This document shows positions 55,129 through 64,000 of a DNA stretch of 64,000 nucleotides, piece after piece (the stretch's first letter is position 1; each line of letters begins with the position of its first letter). The stretch is from assembly GCF_001625305.1 (NCBI RefSeq), contig NW_017802935.1, forward strand, positions 98,652 through 162,651, given 5' to 3'. The notes under the pieces were generated by a model. It made no database searches, was not told the DNA's origin, and saw nothing but the letters and a program-made list of their open reading frames with translations. The DNA is from Branchiostoma belcheri. Its lineage: Eukaryota > Chordata > Leptocardii > Amphioxiformes > Branchiostomatidae. The translations under genes and the position numbers were made by a program.

Positions 55129-55943
55129 TTAGGAGACCTTCTTCAGCAGATCTTCCTTGGTGAAGCACTCTTCTTTATGCCCATTCTTCCAGTGTAGCGT
55201 CTGACATTCTACACTACAGTACCGAGCCAAGAGGCACCTGGCACAGGCTTTCAGTGGCTTCCCCGAATCGCTATCTGTTTTTCTACAGTCCATCCGAGAG
55301 CATATCACAGGCACGGCCGCTATGTGACACACCAGGCCTTGTTCCACGTGTGGCCCTTCTGTTATCAGTCTCTTTGGCTTGGGAAGAAACTTGAAGTACT
55401 CCGAGGGATGCCCTGGTTTTTTATTTCAACCTTGAGCAGTTCGGCGATGAAGAGCAACCGTCGCGCTTCCCCCACATCGTCGGAACCCCTTAACAATCTC
55501 GCGTTCATCTCGAAGAGTTTGAATCCGCCTTTTTCCTTAAACGTGTTCTTTTCCTTGTCGCTGCCCATCTCTACTGTGTAGTGAAGGATTCTGTAAGTGT
55601 AGTACAACGTCACGGGATTCGTTCCGTGCAACGTGTCCAGAAGCAAGTCATAACATTTAGAACGGCAAAATGGCTGCAGGACGTCTTTTCGTGTCGCCGC
55701 CACGAGTATATTATGGAGCGCCCTGAAGGGAAAATCTCTGTACGCCTTTTCGACTTCTCCCTTCTTTCTGATTTGTTTTGCGGTGCGAGCGAGAACTTCT
55801 TCGAATGATGGCAGGAGTTCAGTGAAGAATTGGCCGAGCTTCTTGGCCGCGGGGAGGTAGGTGGACATGGTGGAGATGGTTCTGAGCACGTCATCAAGAA
55901 ACTGTCGGCTCTTGGCGATGCTCTCTTCGGCAGACGGCATCAT
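55129..55943 (-). CDS. MYND zinc-finger protein, zinc finger in the -1 frame (left copy)
   Basis: Frame 0 runs from the ATG at 55943 to a TGA at 55365 (192 aa): a helical N-terminal domain I do not recognise (ESIAKSRQFLDDVLRTIS; ELLPSFEEVL; RILHYTVEMG). The MYND finger is in the -1 frame, which stays open from upstream of 55416 to 55129: C-x4-C, then CARC, YCSVEC, HWKNGHKEEC. The switch sits at 55422-55416, A AAA AAC in the correct codon phase; frameshifting there would give a 271-aa fusion. No ATG precedes the finger in its own frame; the only Met (RMDC) is inside it. Alternatives are a fixed one-base deletion or an assembly error present in both copies. TTTGATTAG just before the ATG could be an acceptor, so upstream exons may exist. 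MYND fingers bind proline-rich partners. Confidence 0.75.
55416..55422 (-). promoter_or_regulatory. Candidate -1 frameshift site A AAA AAC
   Basis: The heptamer is in phase (xxA AAA AAC) with the upstream frame. Right after it, CCAGGGCATCCCTCGG can form a short stem (CCAGGG with CCCT-GG, one bulge). A stronger stimulatory structure was not found by eye. The same heptamer is at 63807-63801. Confidence 0.5.
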
Positions 55944-56129
55944 CTAATCAAAAATAACACAAACGTAACAAGAAATCAGAGATTTGAGGCTTTTGGGAAA
56001 TGTTTTGGGTACTTAGTACCTGTGAATCTGTGTAGAAAGATAACATTTTCAAAGAGAAGCATATGTTTACCTTCACATGATCTAGCTTGACAAACTATGG
56101 TTTTTGTTATTCTTACTCAAGCACAGCAC

Positions 56130-56215
56130 ATTCATAGATATGGTGACCAGCCCTTCCAACTGTGTCCTGCCACTTGCCACATAATGTAATCCAACATTGA
56201 CATGCTACAGCACCA
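56130..56215. repeat. Fragment of the dispersed X-box repeat family
   Basis: GTTGGATTACATTATGTGGC and GGGCTGGTCACCATAT (minus strand) match the 3' part of the copies at 28910-28970 and 36958-37010. It supplies most of the novel LAPTM4 tail and lies just upstream of the MYND start codon. Confidence 0.65.
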
Positions 56216-59200
56216 TTGACCAACTTTAATATATATACAAGCCTGGAACACAACACAAACAGTTACTTAACATGGACTATCACTAATCTGGACATGCTAT
56301 CAGCATCCAATCTATATTACCGTGGAGTTTGGTAACATTGTAACGTTGTGCAATTGTAACAGGATCAAAATCAGAGAGAATTCTAGAGATGTGTCAGCAT
56401 TTCATAGAGATCCTTTTAGAAATGGCATGTCCCAATTAAACTGCAAGCCAACAAGATACATTCCTTATAGGCTGTACATAGTAAAAAAAAAAAAATTAAC
56501 GGCTCTCAGTGGCCAATGTGCAGATGTTGTCACATTGGCGCACCAAATCCGTAGGGTGTTTTTGGCACACAGATTAGCCTGAGAGGCTCGGTGGGAGTCA
56601 CTCCACCGTACAGGTGTGGAAGTCGTGTAAAGTGCCTTTCCCAAGGGCACAACGTCGGGCCACGGTGAGTATCAAACCCGGGACCTCTCGGTTCGGACCT
56701 CTCAGTTCCGAGTCCAACGCTCTAACCATTACACCACTGACGCTACATGTAAAAGGCACGAGGTAATTTTTTCCTGTAAAAGCCTTACCTTGATGATCAT
56801 GACCAGGAAGAAGATAGCCATGCAGATCAGCAGCAGGTACTGGGGGTCCATCTTCATCAGTTCTTCACGGTACGGCAAGTTGGGCTGCAAGGACCAGAAA
56901 ACATAGCATTAACTTAAAACTGTATTCCCACCCCTCAGGGGGCACATGCCCGTTTATTTCACGTTTCCCATTAAATTGGCGGTGGCTCTCAAAATGATCA
57001 AACAAAATTAAGACTGGATGGAACACTGGTTGTAATAATTACAATGATGGTACGTAAGTCCTGATAATGCTTAAAAACTCTGCAGAGCCCTGTTTAGTAA
57101 ATTCTGGATTTACCCTATCATGCGAGCTTCGTAAAATTTGTGCTGGACTGAGCTGTCTGAGCATGAAACTCCCCATCTCATAAAGGGAGACAAAAATAAG
57201 TAGCACTGAACTGAACACCCTGTACCTTGCCCCCTACTTCTGCCACAAAGAAATTTCTTGTTTTGTAGTAACAAGAATATATGAAGGATAACGCTGGGTA
57301 AACAACAATAAATGAAAGCCTTACGTGTTGCTCCATGAAGGCCTATGGCTGTAAGTATTGATAAAGCTACAAACGTATGCAGCGTGTAGCTGGACTCCTT
57401 ACAATAACTGAAATGCTTACATTTTGCTCCATGAAGGTCCTGATGTTGGGCATGTAGGAGACGAAGCCTATGGCTGTGAGACAGCCGACGGTGAAGTCAA
57501 ACACTTGGATACAGAAGAACGGCAGCAGGTAACCTGCACGGTGCTGGGGGGGACGAAACAGAAAACAGGTTAGAACCATCAAACCTGGACAGCTACACGC
57601 AAACACAAACTAATCCTGAAACTGGGAACAGTACATTTGTAGATGCTGAACGAGATAGTGAGTGAGTGGTGTCTATCAATAATCTAAAAATATAATTTTA
57701 CAAGCTTGTAAATATGGTCATAGTACTAGTACTAGTAGTAGTAGTAGTATATAAATATACATATTTGTTAATATCTATTTTGCGATCTGTATTTAGCCCA
57801 ATGGAGCAAAAAGTGTACATATCTAGGTCTTCATTCATAACACATCCAACTTTCTAGGACAATTTAAGCAAGACATATTGTGGTACATACATGCATATTA
57901 TACCCCTTACCTTTATAGCCCCATACAGCATGAGCAGAGTCATGGTAAAGGTGAAGAAAGTGATGGCCAGGGCCACACAGTTATCTGTGGGGGAGACAGA
58001 ATAGCTGTTAGCTTTGGGCAACTTGGTGAATTGTATATTCATGCCATGTATGACACATGCTAAGAAGTCCTAGCCTGGTTACCAAACCTATTATAGCTCC
58101 CGATTCCTATATGCTCCTCTCCGCAGCGGTAGGACTCGGGAGCTATAATAGGTTTGGTAACCAGGCTAAAAAAGTCCTGTATGTATCAGCAAACCGGCAG
58201 CTGTCCATCTGTACAAGGCATTCCAGAGTAAGAGAAAATGTTCACACATCGGGAACTTTGCATGCAGCTAACCACTCCAGGCTCCAAAAAAGAGACTTCG
58301 CTTGGATAGAATTGAAGTAAAGTGCATCGAGCTATTAACGAGGTATCAGTTTGAAGAACAAAGCGTCACACAAGAGAAGTAGAACATGCCAACTCAATCA
58401 TACAGTGATACAAGTAGTACATCCAACTTAAGACAGAAATCCAGTATCAACTTTTCATGGAAGTCACGCAATCTGGTAAGTTTGCCCAAGTTGCCTCTAC
58501 TTTACAGGCAACGATACAACAAGACTTCATGCAAATTATGATACACAATCAGTGGTACACATAGATACAGTAGGTACAGAGACACAATAGAAACAGAGGG
58601 AAACACCATGCTCTTCTTATTAGGTCATACACATGATACAGTACCCCCATTTTTGTCCTCTGATTCTCCACCCATTACTGTGTAATAAGGGGACCACTGG
58701 GGAGCTACATTGTACATGGGAAAAAACAGAAATTTGGCTTTTAAGTTAAGTTAAACAAATTGATAACACATGTATCATCAAAACTTTTTTAGTGAATTTG
58801 TATCATACTCATAGTCTGCTTGCTAGTATCTTAGATTTTGACTTACTATGTCCTTATTCCTTGTACTTACAACTTACATGAGAATTAACAAGTGGTTTGA
58901 TTTGATTTTGATTTTATTGAAATTGCTGCTGGTGTTGTGTCCCGCACATAGATATGGATACTGGACAGACAATACTCATTTTTACTTGAGTCTAGTGGGG
59001 AAAGTCGTGTTAAGTGCCTTTCCCAAGGGCACAAGATCGGTGGCATGTCAGGACTCGAACCTAGGACCTCTTGATTCCGAGTCGTGCACGCTGCCATTGC
59101 GCCACACGACCCCACTGACAAGTGGTTAGGCCATAGCAAACAAACAAACAGGCAAACAAAAAGCAACGTCACAACAAATAAACACACAAAAAAGTACCAA

Positions 59201-60895
59201 CTCCCTACATTAATTGCCAAACCTACAGAGAAACAAAACCATACGTACCGCTGCCCCGTGCGGTTTCGTTGCCGTTATAGTTGAGGCTGTACCAGGTGTC
59301 TCCCTTTGGCATGGCCTCCGGATGGGTGATCAGGTAAGCCAGCACCAGCATCCCCAGCAGGTGACACACCTGTACAGGTACACAGGTGATGCAAAGTGAG
59401 TAAAGGTGTGGTGGACAAAATACTGCAGCTAAATGTAGAAGCATGTTGTACATGTATTGTGCTTAGCACTTTGGCAGAATGTCTCATATAAGGGCGTATT
59501 TGCATATATCAGAAGGATGGCGTCCTGTTAGTAAATAATAGTAGTTTCAAAATGTTATGGCGAAAAAGATATCGTCTGCAACGGGCAAAATCCTGATGCA
59601 ATGTTGACCAAGCATCCAGTGAAAACTTTGAAAAATCAGGGTTTCACGCAGGCGCAGTACGTTCTGTGCTAGCTACATGTTGGCACAACGTAATGTGCCT
59701 GCACAAAACAGTTAACCTCTAATGTATTGTGCATAGCACTTCGGCAGGACGACTCTTTTGAGTAATCACAATGACATCCTGTCCACAGTTTTCAAATGTT
59801 ACGTCAGAAAAGGTATTTGCGACGGGCCAAATTCTGAATCTGATGCAATGTTGACCAAACATCCAACAAAAATCCAGTTTTCATGCAGGCACGGACAGTA
59901 AATTCTGCCGACAAGTTACAGCTAGCAAGATTAAATATCTGTACCCTACACAAATAACAAATAGTTTGTTTATTTATCTTTAAGGCTTCAACAGAACAAT
60001 GGAGGGTATGGCATAACAGGTGTCACCACCTTCTCAAAGCCGGACATGCCATAAAAGAACATTAGAAAAATACTAGTATTACTGTAAATATACAACAAAT
60101 AATTGTGTTATTTCTTGATTACATCAAACAGGTGTTTTCTATTCTGGTATGTCCACGTTTCATTTTCATTTTCGTTCCTACATGTACAGACAACCATCCT
60201 AAAACAAGTGGTTTTTGTATATCTGCTTCAAACCTTCAAATCTTGTAGTCTTTAAATACAAAAGAATAGAATGTTTATGGAACTTTCCTTCTCTACTATT
60301 TTTTTCCGCAACAAATCAAAGCCTACCTCCAAATGACATCACTTCCTGATATTAAGAAATTTGATGACTAAAAAAACAAAAGCTTGAACACAAAAGATCC
60401 GTCTTCAAAAATAAACCTAAAGTCACGTACATTAAGAGCATTATATTATCTATATATAACTTAAATCTTAAATTGTTGGTACAATTTCCGTGTTGTTGAG
60501 TCTTTGTTACTCTGACAACCATAAATTGCGTCATAATATAAATATTTTGCTGCTACTTCCGCAGATTTTCTGTTGAATCGTGTCAAGACCGCCATCTTTG
60601 TTTTTCACAAGCTTAAGAATTTATATATCACTACATTGTCAGACAACAGTCTAACATTTACGAAGATTCAAACCATGACATCTCCACACACACACGAAAA
60701 TCGATCTTGAACATACTGAAGAGTTATTTTCGCTGAAAACATAGGGTTTTAGCCGTGAAAAATCGCAGAAAAATATGGAAAAGAAGTACAACTCACCAGG
60801 TGTAGAAGGCCGATCATGATGGCCCCTGCCCGGACATGCAAGCACCCGCAACAGCAGCGAAATTCGCCACGTTTCATCCCTTCCTTCGCCTGCAT
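56132..60895 (-). CDS. LAPTM4: LAPTM4-type protein, right copy with replaced C-terminus
   Basis: Exons 60895-60797, 59369-59249, 57984-57911, 57543-57421 and 56884-56789 match exons 1-5 of the left copy: 171 aa, all four membrane segments. Against the left copy I count 10 base differences in these 513 coding bases, all silent. Exon 6 is cut: its acceptor (TGTTCCAG) at 56243 and four bases remain, then the duplication junction. Reading on gives a new 36-residue tail (ACIYIKVGQWCCSMSM to SPYL) and a stop at 56134-56132, made from dispersed-repeat DNA. The CYKYITSRN stretch and both PPxY motifs are lost. Alternatives: splicing past the MYND gene into left-copy exon 6, or an assembly artefact joining two haplotypes. 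Confidence 0.75.
57322..57360 (-). repeat. Donor-side copy of LAPTM4 exon 4 end, right unit only
   Basis: Minus strand: ACAGCCATAGGC joined to CTTCATGGAGCAACACGTAA, an internally deleted copy of the exon 4 end plus donor, about 70 bases past the true donor at 57420. Absent from the left unit, so recent. Confidence 0.75.
58895..59118 (-). mobile_element. tRNA-derived SINE (right unit)
   Basis: Right-unit counterpart of 51455-51690, with small differences. Confidence 0.75.
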
Positions 60896-61046
60896 TCTGA
60901 CCAAATCCTCGCCTCCTTCCTTAAAACAAATCCTTAACTACCTCCTGATCGGACAAAACGGAAAGAAATCGTCTTTAAAACGCTGTAATTTGAAAAGGAA
61001 CTGTTCCTCTTTCTCAGTTTCGTCTACTTCTCGTCCGACTTCTTGG

Positions 61047-61079
61047 TTACGTCATACGAGTCACATGATCTCATGTGAC
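61047..61079. promoter_or_regulatory. LAPTM4: LAPTM4 promoter elements: CRE and paired E-boxes (right copy)
   Basis: TTACGTCA and GTCACATGATCTCATGTGAC are both unchanged from the left copy, about 150-185 bases upstream of the start at 60895, although flanking bases differ. This fits a working promoter on the right gene. Confidence 0.5.
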
Positions 61080-61469
61080 TAACATAACCGGTATCCATGC
61101 GCCGTGGTGGAGGTGACGACTAGCGGTGATGCGCCCACACAAAGTAGTCCTAGAAAACTGTTCGGCCTTCCTGCTGTGCTTTAATATGTTTGTCCATTTC
61201 TTTGCTTATCGGTGTGAATAATCATTTGACACATCTCTATTCCAGTGAAACTAAAACAGTTCGATTATAGACCCCCTAGCGTCCTTCTCTATTACTGCAG
61301 CAGAACTTCCTAGGGGGCGTATGTAACAGATTGTCGTGATTTTTGGTGTAGATGCCTTACGCGATTATTCATGTAATTAGGTTATAATTGATGAGGAAAA
61401 TTCATAAATTAGCTGCATTCTAAGATGAGATAGAGGTATCACAAATATATCAGGCTTTTTTCATTTGAT

Positions 61470-62445
61470 ATTTCTTTTTAAACAAGGAGAAGTCGTAGAC
61501 ATCATCCCTCCATGAAATAGCTTGTTATTTTGTAATCTTTTGGTGTATTTCAATAGAGATATTATGAGTCAAACTTTGTTTTTATCAGCAGAATGATTTG
61601 TGGTGTCACTTTGTATTTATCAAGCTGTCATGTGCAGGCGTTTAGTGTCTTGTTACCATGGTTTGTTTACTTTGATGGCCAGCAGGTCATTTGCCTTAGC
61701 CTGGGTACCATCCCCAGTAGTATATTCGCAAACTCTATAACTGTTATAGAGTTTGCGAATATACTACTGGGGATGGTACCCAGGCTACATTTGCCTGTAC
61801 ATGTAGGTCAATGACCAGGCAAATGACCTGCAGACCAGACAAACAAGATTTATTTTCCTGCAGACTGTCTAGGGGTAAAAATAGATAGGACTGCCTGGGT
61901 CTGACCTGCCAGCTGGAGGTATAAACAAAAACACTCTGTCCCAACTTTTGGGTCAAACAGACCATCCTATTATGAAGTAGGGGTGAAAAAGTGAAAATCC
62001 TTTTAAATTAAGCAATAAAAATATGCGACAACCTGCTAATGCACTCCAAAACACAAAGAGACTCAACAACTACCCACATACCAAAAATCATACCAAACCA
62101 TCCCCCAGATTTTCCAAACATTCAACACAAAAAGTCCAACATTAAACATTTTGTAAATATCAAACGCAAACAGCTAGGGGACCCAAATTCAAACCACTAA
62201 ACCATGGTAATAACAACTACATGCTACCTTAATATCGCACAAACAGTCCATCACGCGAAAACAACAGAATAAAAAAATTAAACTGCAGTACCAAGGTCAA
62301 TCACCAGGGGCTCAAAGTCAACCTACACAATCTCCAAGGCCCCATCCATCAATCTGCCAAATATCGTACAGTTCCTTCTCACCGATCTTCAGATATCAGA
62401 CCAAACATGAAACGGAGTAAAAACAGTACCCCCATTTTCATGGAG
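61470..62445. other. Right-unit-specific insertion of about 1 kb
   Basis: The left unit reads straight from the equivalent of 61450 to AAGATCACTTGCAGAGCTTG. The right unit has about 970 extra bases: a perfect hairpin at 61697-61788, then from about 61980 a stretch very poor in G and T on the plus strand, with no open gene. Ends without clear inverted repeats; type unknown. Confidence 0.6.
61697..61788. repeat. Perfect 44-bp-arm palindrome
   Basis: Starts TAGCCTGGGTACCATCCCCA, and the second half is its complement, with a 2-4 base centre. It resembles the hairpin family at 50628 (same TAGCCTGG ends), so probably a young foldback element. Confidence 0.8.
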
Positions 62446-63513
62446 GGTAAAGATCACTTGCAGAGCTTGATTGTATGTATTATGTCCTTCAGTAGTCATT
62501 GTAATTTGATACGTAAAATGAAGGTTCAAGGTCATACATGATATGGAAAAAATATATAAAGCAAAAATGAGCAATCTGTAAGTAGGTGTACTCAAGATAA
62601 AATTTGAAGTGTGTTGGTACCGTTTTAATTTCAAAAATACAGCTTTTGATCAATGATACATAGAACACAGATCATATAGTATTTCCACATCACCAAGCTT
62701 GTACCGAGGAGGGCATTGCTTTTATTTTACTGTGTACAGTAATGGGAACATGTACATAGTGTACATGTACATACAAATATTTGAAGTAACATAAAATACG
62801 AAATATCATAAAACATAAAATACTGTTTTTTCTACCTACCTACCTACCTAGTCCCTCGATCTCTTTTTTTTTCTATAGAGATAAATCACATGTACAGAAT
62901 ATTTGTGATTGATAAAAGTAATTTGAAGTTAAATTGCACATAATTGTAAGATACATAACGTTACATTTGTAATACATTAAATTACAGGACCAACATTGGA
63001 ACATCAAATATTTGAAGACCACACTACCACTGCTTGCAAGAGTCATTTGTCCATGATCATACATGTACATGTGTTTATTCAAAATTCAGCTAAAATTCAT
63101 CTATAGAATTTTTTTCCCTTTTCACCTCTTTACAGTCTGTGTGTCATTTTGCAATTAGCCTTTGGGCATGAGTTTGGAAATAAATCAAAAACAAACAAAA
63201 AGTTAAGTTTTTAAAAATTAATCAGCATGAAACAACAATGGAACTGGGAAAATTATAACATTTTTTATACTGTCCCAGCAGAGGTTTAGACGTCAGATTA
63301 TTTTTGATGTGTTTTTTTCTGGCTTTCTGATTTTTTTTTTTTATCTTTCTGGCTTTCTGATTTTTTTTTTCGGTATCTTTTTTTTTTTTGTCCAGCCTAA
63401 AACCTATGGTGGCATATAGGATACTGCTCTGCCAATTTGATACTGTGTTCTCAATTTCATACTGTCTTGCAGCCTCCAAAAAAATTATGCTTTGAAACTA
63501 ATTTTGTGAAATC
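62446..63513. other. Intergenic (right unit), matches 54060-55128
   Basis: No gene seen. It repeats the left-unit spacer, including the poly-T tandem repeat at 63310-63395, with several small deletions. Confidence 0.65.
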
Positions 63514-64000
63514 TTAGGAGACTTTCCTCAGCAGATCTTCCTTTGTGAAGCACTCTTCTTTATGCCCATTCTTCCAGTGTAGCGTCTGACATTCCACACT
63601 ACAGTACCGAGCCAACAGGCACCTGGCACAGGCTTTCAGTGGCTTCCCCGACTCGCTATCTGTTTTTCTACAGTCCATCCGAGAGCATATCACAGGCACG
63701 GCCGCTATGTGACACACCAGGCCTTGTTCCACGTGTGGCCCTTCTGTTATCAGTCTCTTTGGTTTGGGAAGAAACTTGAAGTACTCCGAGGGATGCCCTG
63801 GTTTTTTATTTCAACCTTGAGCAGTTCGGCGATGAAGAGCAACCGTCGCGCTTCCCCCACATCGTCGGAACCCCTTAACAATCTCGCGTTCATCTCGAAG
63901 AGTTTGAATCCGCCTTTTTCCTTAAACGTGTTCTTTTCCTTGTCGCTGCCCATCTCTACTGTGTAGTGAAGGATTCTGTAAGTGTAGTACAACGTCACGG
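63514..64000 (-). CDS. MYND zinc-finger protein, right copy, 5' part outside window
   Basis: The C-terminal part of the same gene as 55129-55943. The frame-0 part visible here is base-identical to the left copy. The A AAA AAC heptamer is at 63807-63801 and the MYND finger follows in the -1 frame (63801-63514). In the finger and linker I count six silent and two conservative changes (Asp to Glu in TDSESGK, Lys to Arg in DLLRKVS). Frame 0 stops at 63750. The same frame break in both copies argues against a chance base error. Confidence 0.75.

Larger units (their letters stand above)
48211..56240. repeat. Left unit of an 8-kb tandem duplication
   Basis: From exon 6 of LAPTM4 through the MYND gene, this unit matches 56240-64000 nearly throughout. 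The join is at AAGCCTGGAA (48213 and 56239). Coding exons differ by only a few bases; introns differ more. Unit-specific insertions lie at 49074-49513 (left only) and about 61470-62445 (right only). Confidence 0.9.
56240..64000. repeat. Right unit of the 8-kb tandem duplication (truncated by window)
   Basis: Matches 48211 onwards. It reaches the window end inside the MYND gene, so the outer junction is not visible. Confidence 0.9.

Noticed and set aside
55129..55347. MYND finger as a separate small gene
   Set aside because: No ATG precedes the first zinc ligand in that frame; the frame's first codon listed is GTG inside a longer open stretch continuous with the slip site.
1..64000. CRISPR arrays, operons, bacterial insertion sequences
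   Set aside because: Repeats here are microsatellites, minisatellites and eukaryotic elements; genes are intron-rich and eukaryotic.

Overview
The window looks like animal nuclear DNA from a cephalochordate (amphioxus, Branchiostoma type). The clues are intron-rich genes with chordate-type proteins, a CR1-type LINE, tRNA-derived SINEs, many short foldback elements, a degenerate TTAGGG array, CA microsatellites, and two near-identical tandem gene blocks with allele-like divergence. The organism call is inference. Exon structures below were built by hand from splice sites, reading phase and protein similarity.

Layout. (1) 965-5115, minus strand: the 5' six exons of a secreted Cys-rich protein of an SHFRGG type; it runs off the left edge. 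Its last visible exon abuts a telomere-like array that contains a partial copy of that exon. (2) 5116-9180: intergenic, mostly repeats (foldback elements, LINE and SINE pieces), one strong RFX X-box and one doubtful exon. (3) 9180-45395, plus strand: a full RB1CC1/FIP200 orthologue, the scaffold of the ULK autophagy-initiation complex. It has 30 coding exons that join in phase to 1768 aa, a 5'UTR exon part, a likely non-coding first exon and a 2.4 kb 3'UTR. Its introns carry a 5'-truncated, frameshifted CR1 LINE (with an assembly gap), a 1.2 kb TIR element, and an intact intronless TRIM-NHL gene on the opposite strand. (4) 45869-64000, minus strand: a tandem duplication with a unit of about 8 kb. 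Each unit holds a LAPTM4-type lysosomal membrane protein gene and a MYND zinc-finger gene. The left LAPTM4 copy is complete (7 exons, 225 aa). The right copy is cut four bases into exon 6 and would end in a new 36-aa tail lacking the PPxY motifs. The second MYND copy runs off the right edge.

Most notable signals. (a) In both MYND copies the zinc finger lies in the -1 frame just after a correctly phased A AAA AAC heptamer, which suggests programmed -1 frameshifting. The one copy-to-copy difference in the overlap is silent in the -1 frame only. (b) Short tandem duplications that straddle exon-intron boundaries occur again and again: about a dozen in RB1CC1, one in the SHFRGG gene and one in LAPTM4. 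One of them is an in-frame 141 bp triplication with three 5' splice sites and no stop. (c) Foldback repeats carry hammerhead-ribozyme cores, and two families show a compensatory stem III change. (d) A dispersed repeat family carries RFX-type X-box palindromes.

Functionally, RB1CC1 (autophagosome initiation) and LAPTM4 (late endosome/lysosome membrane) act in the same degradative system and converge tail to tail. Whether that neighbourhood matters cannot be told from one window.
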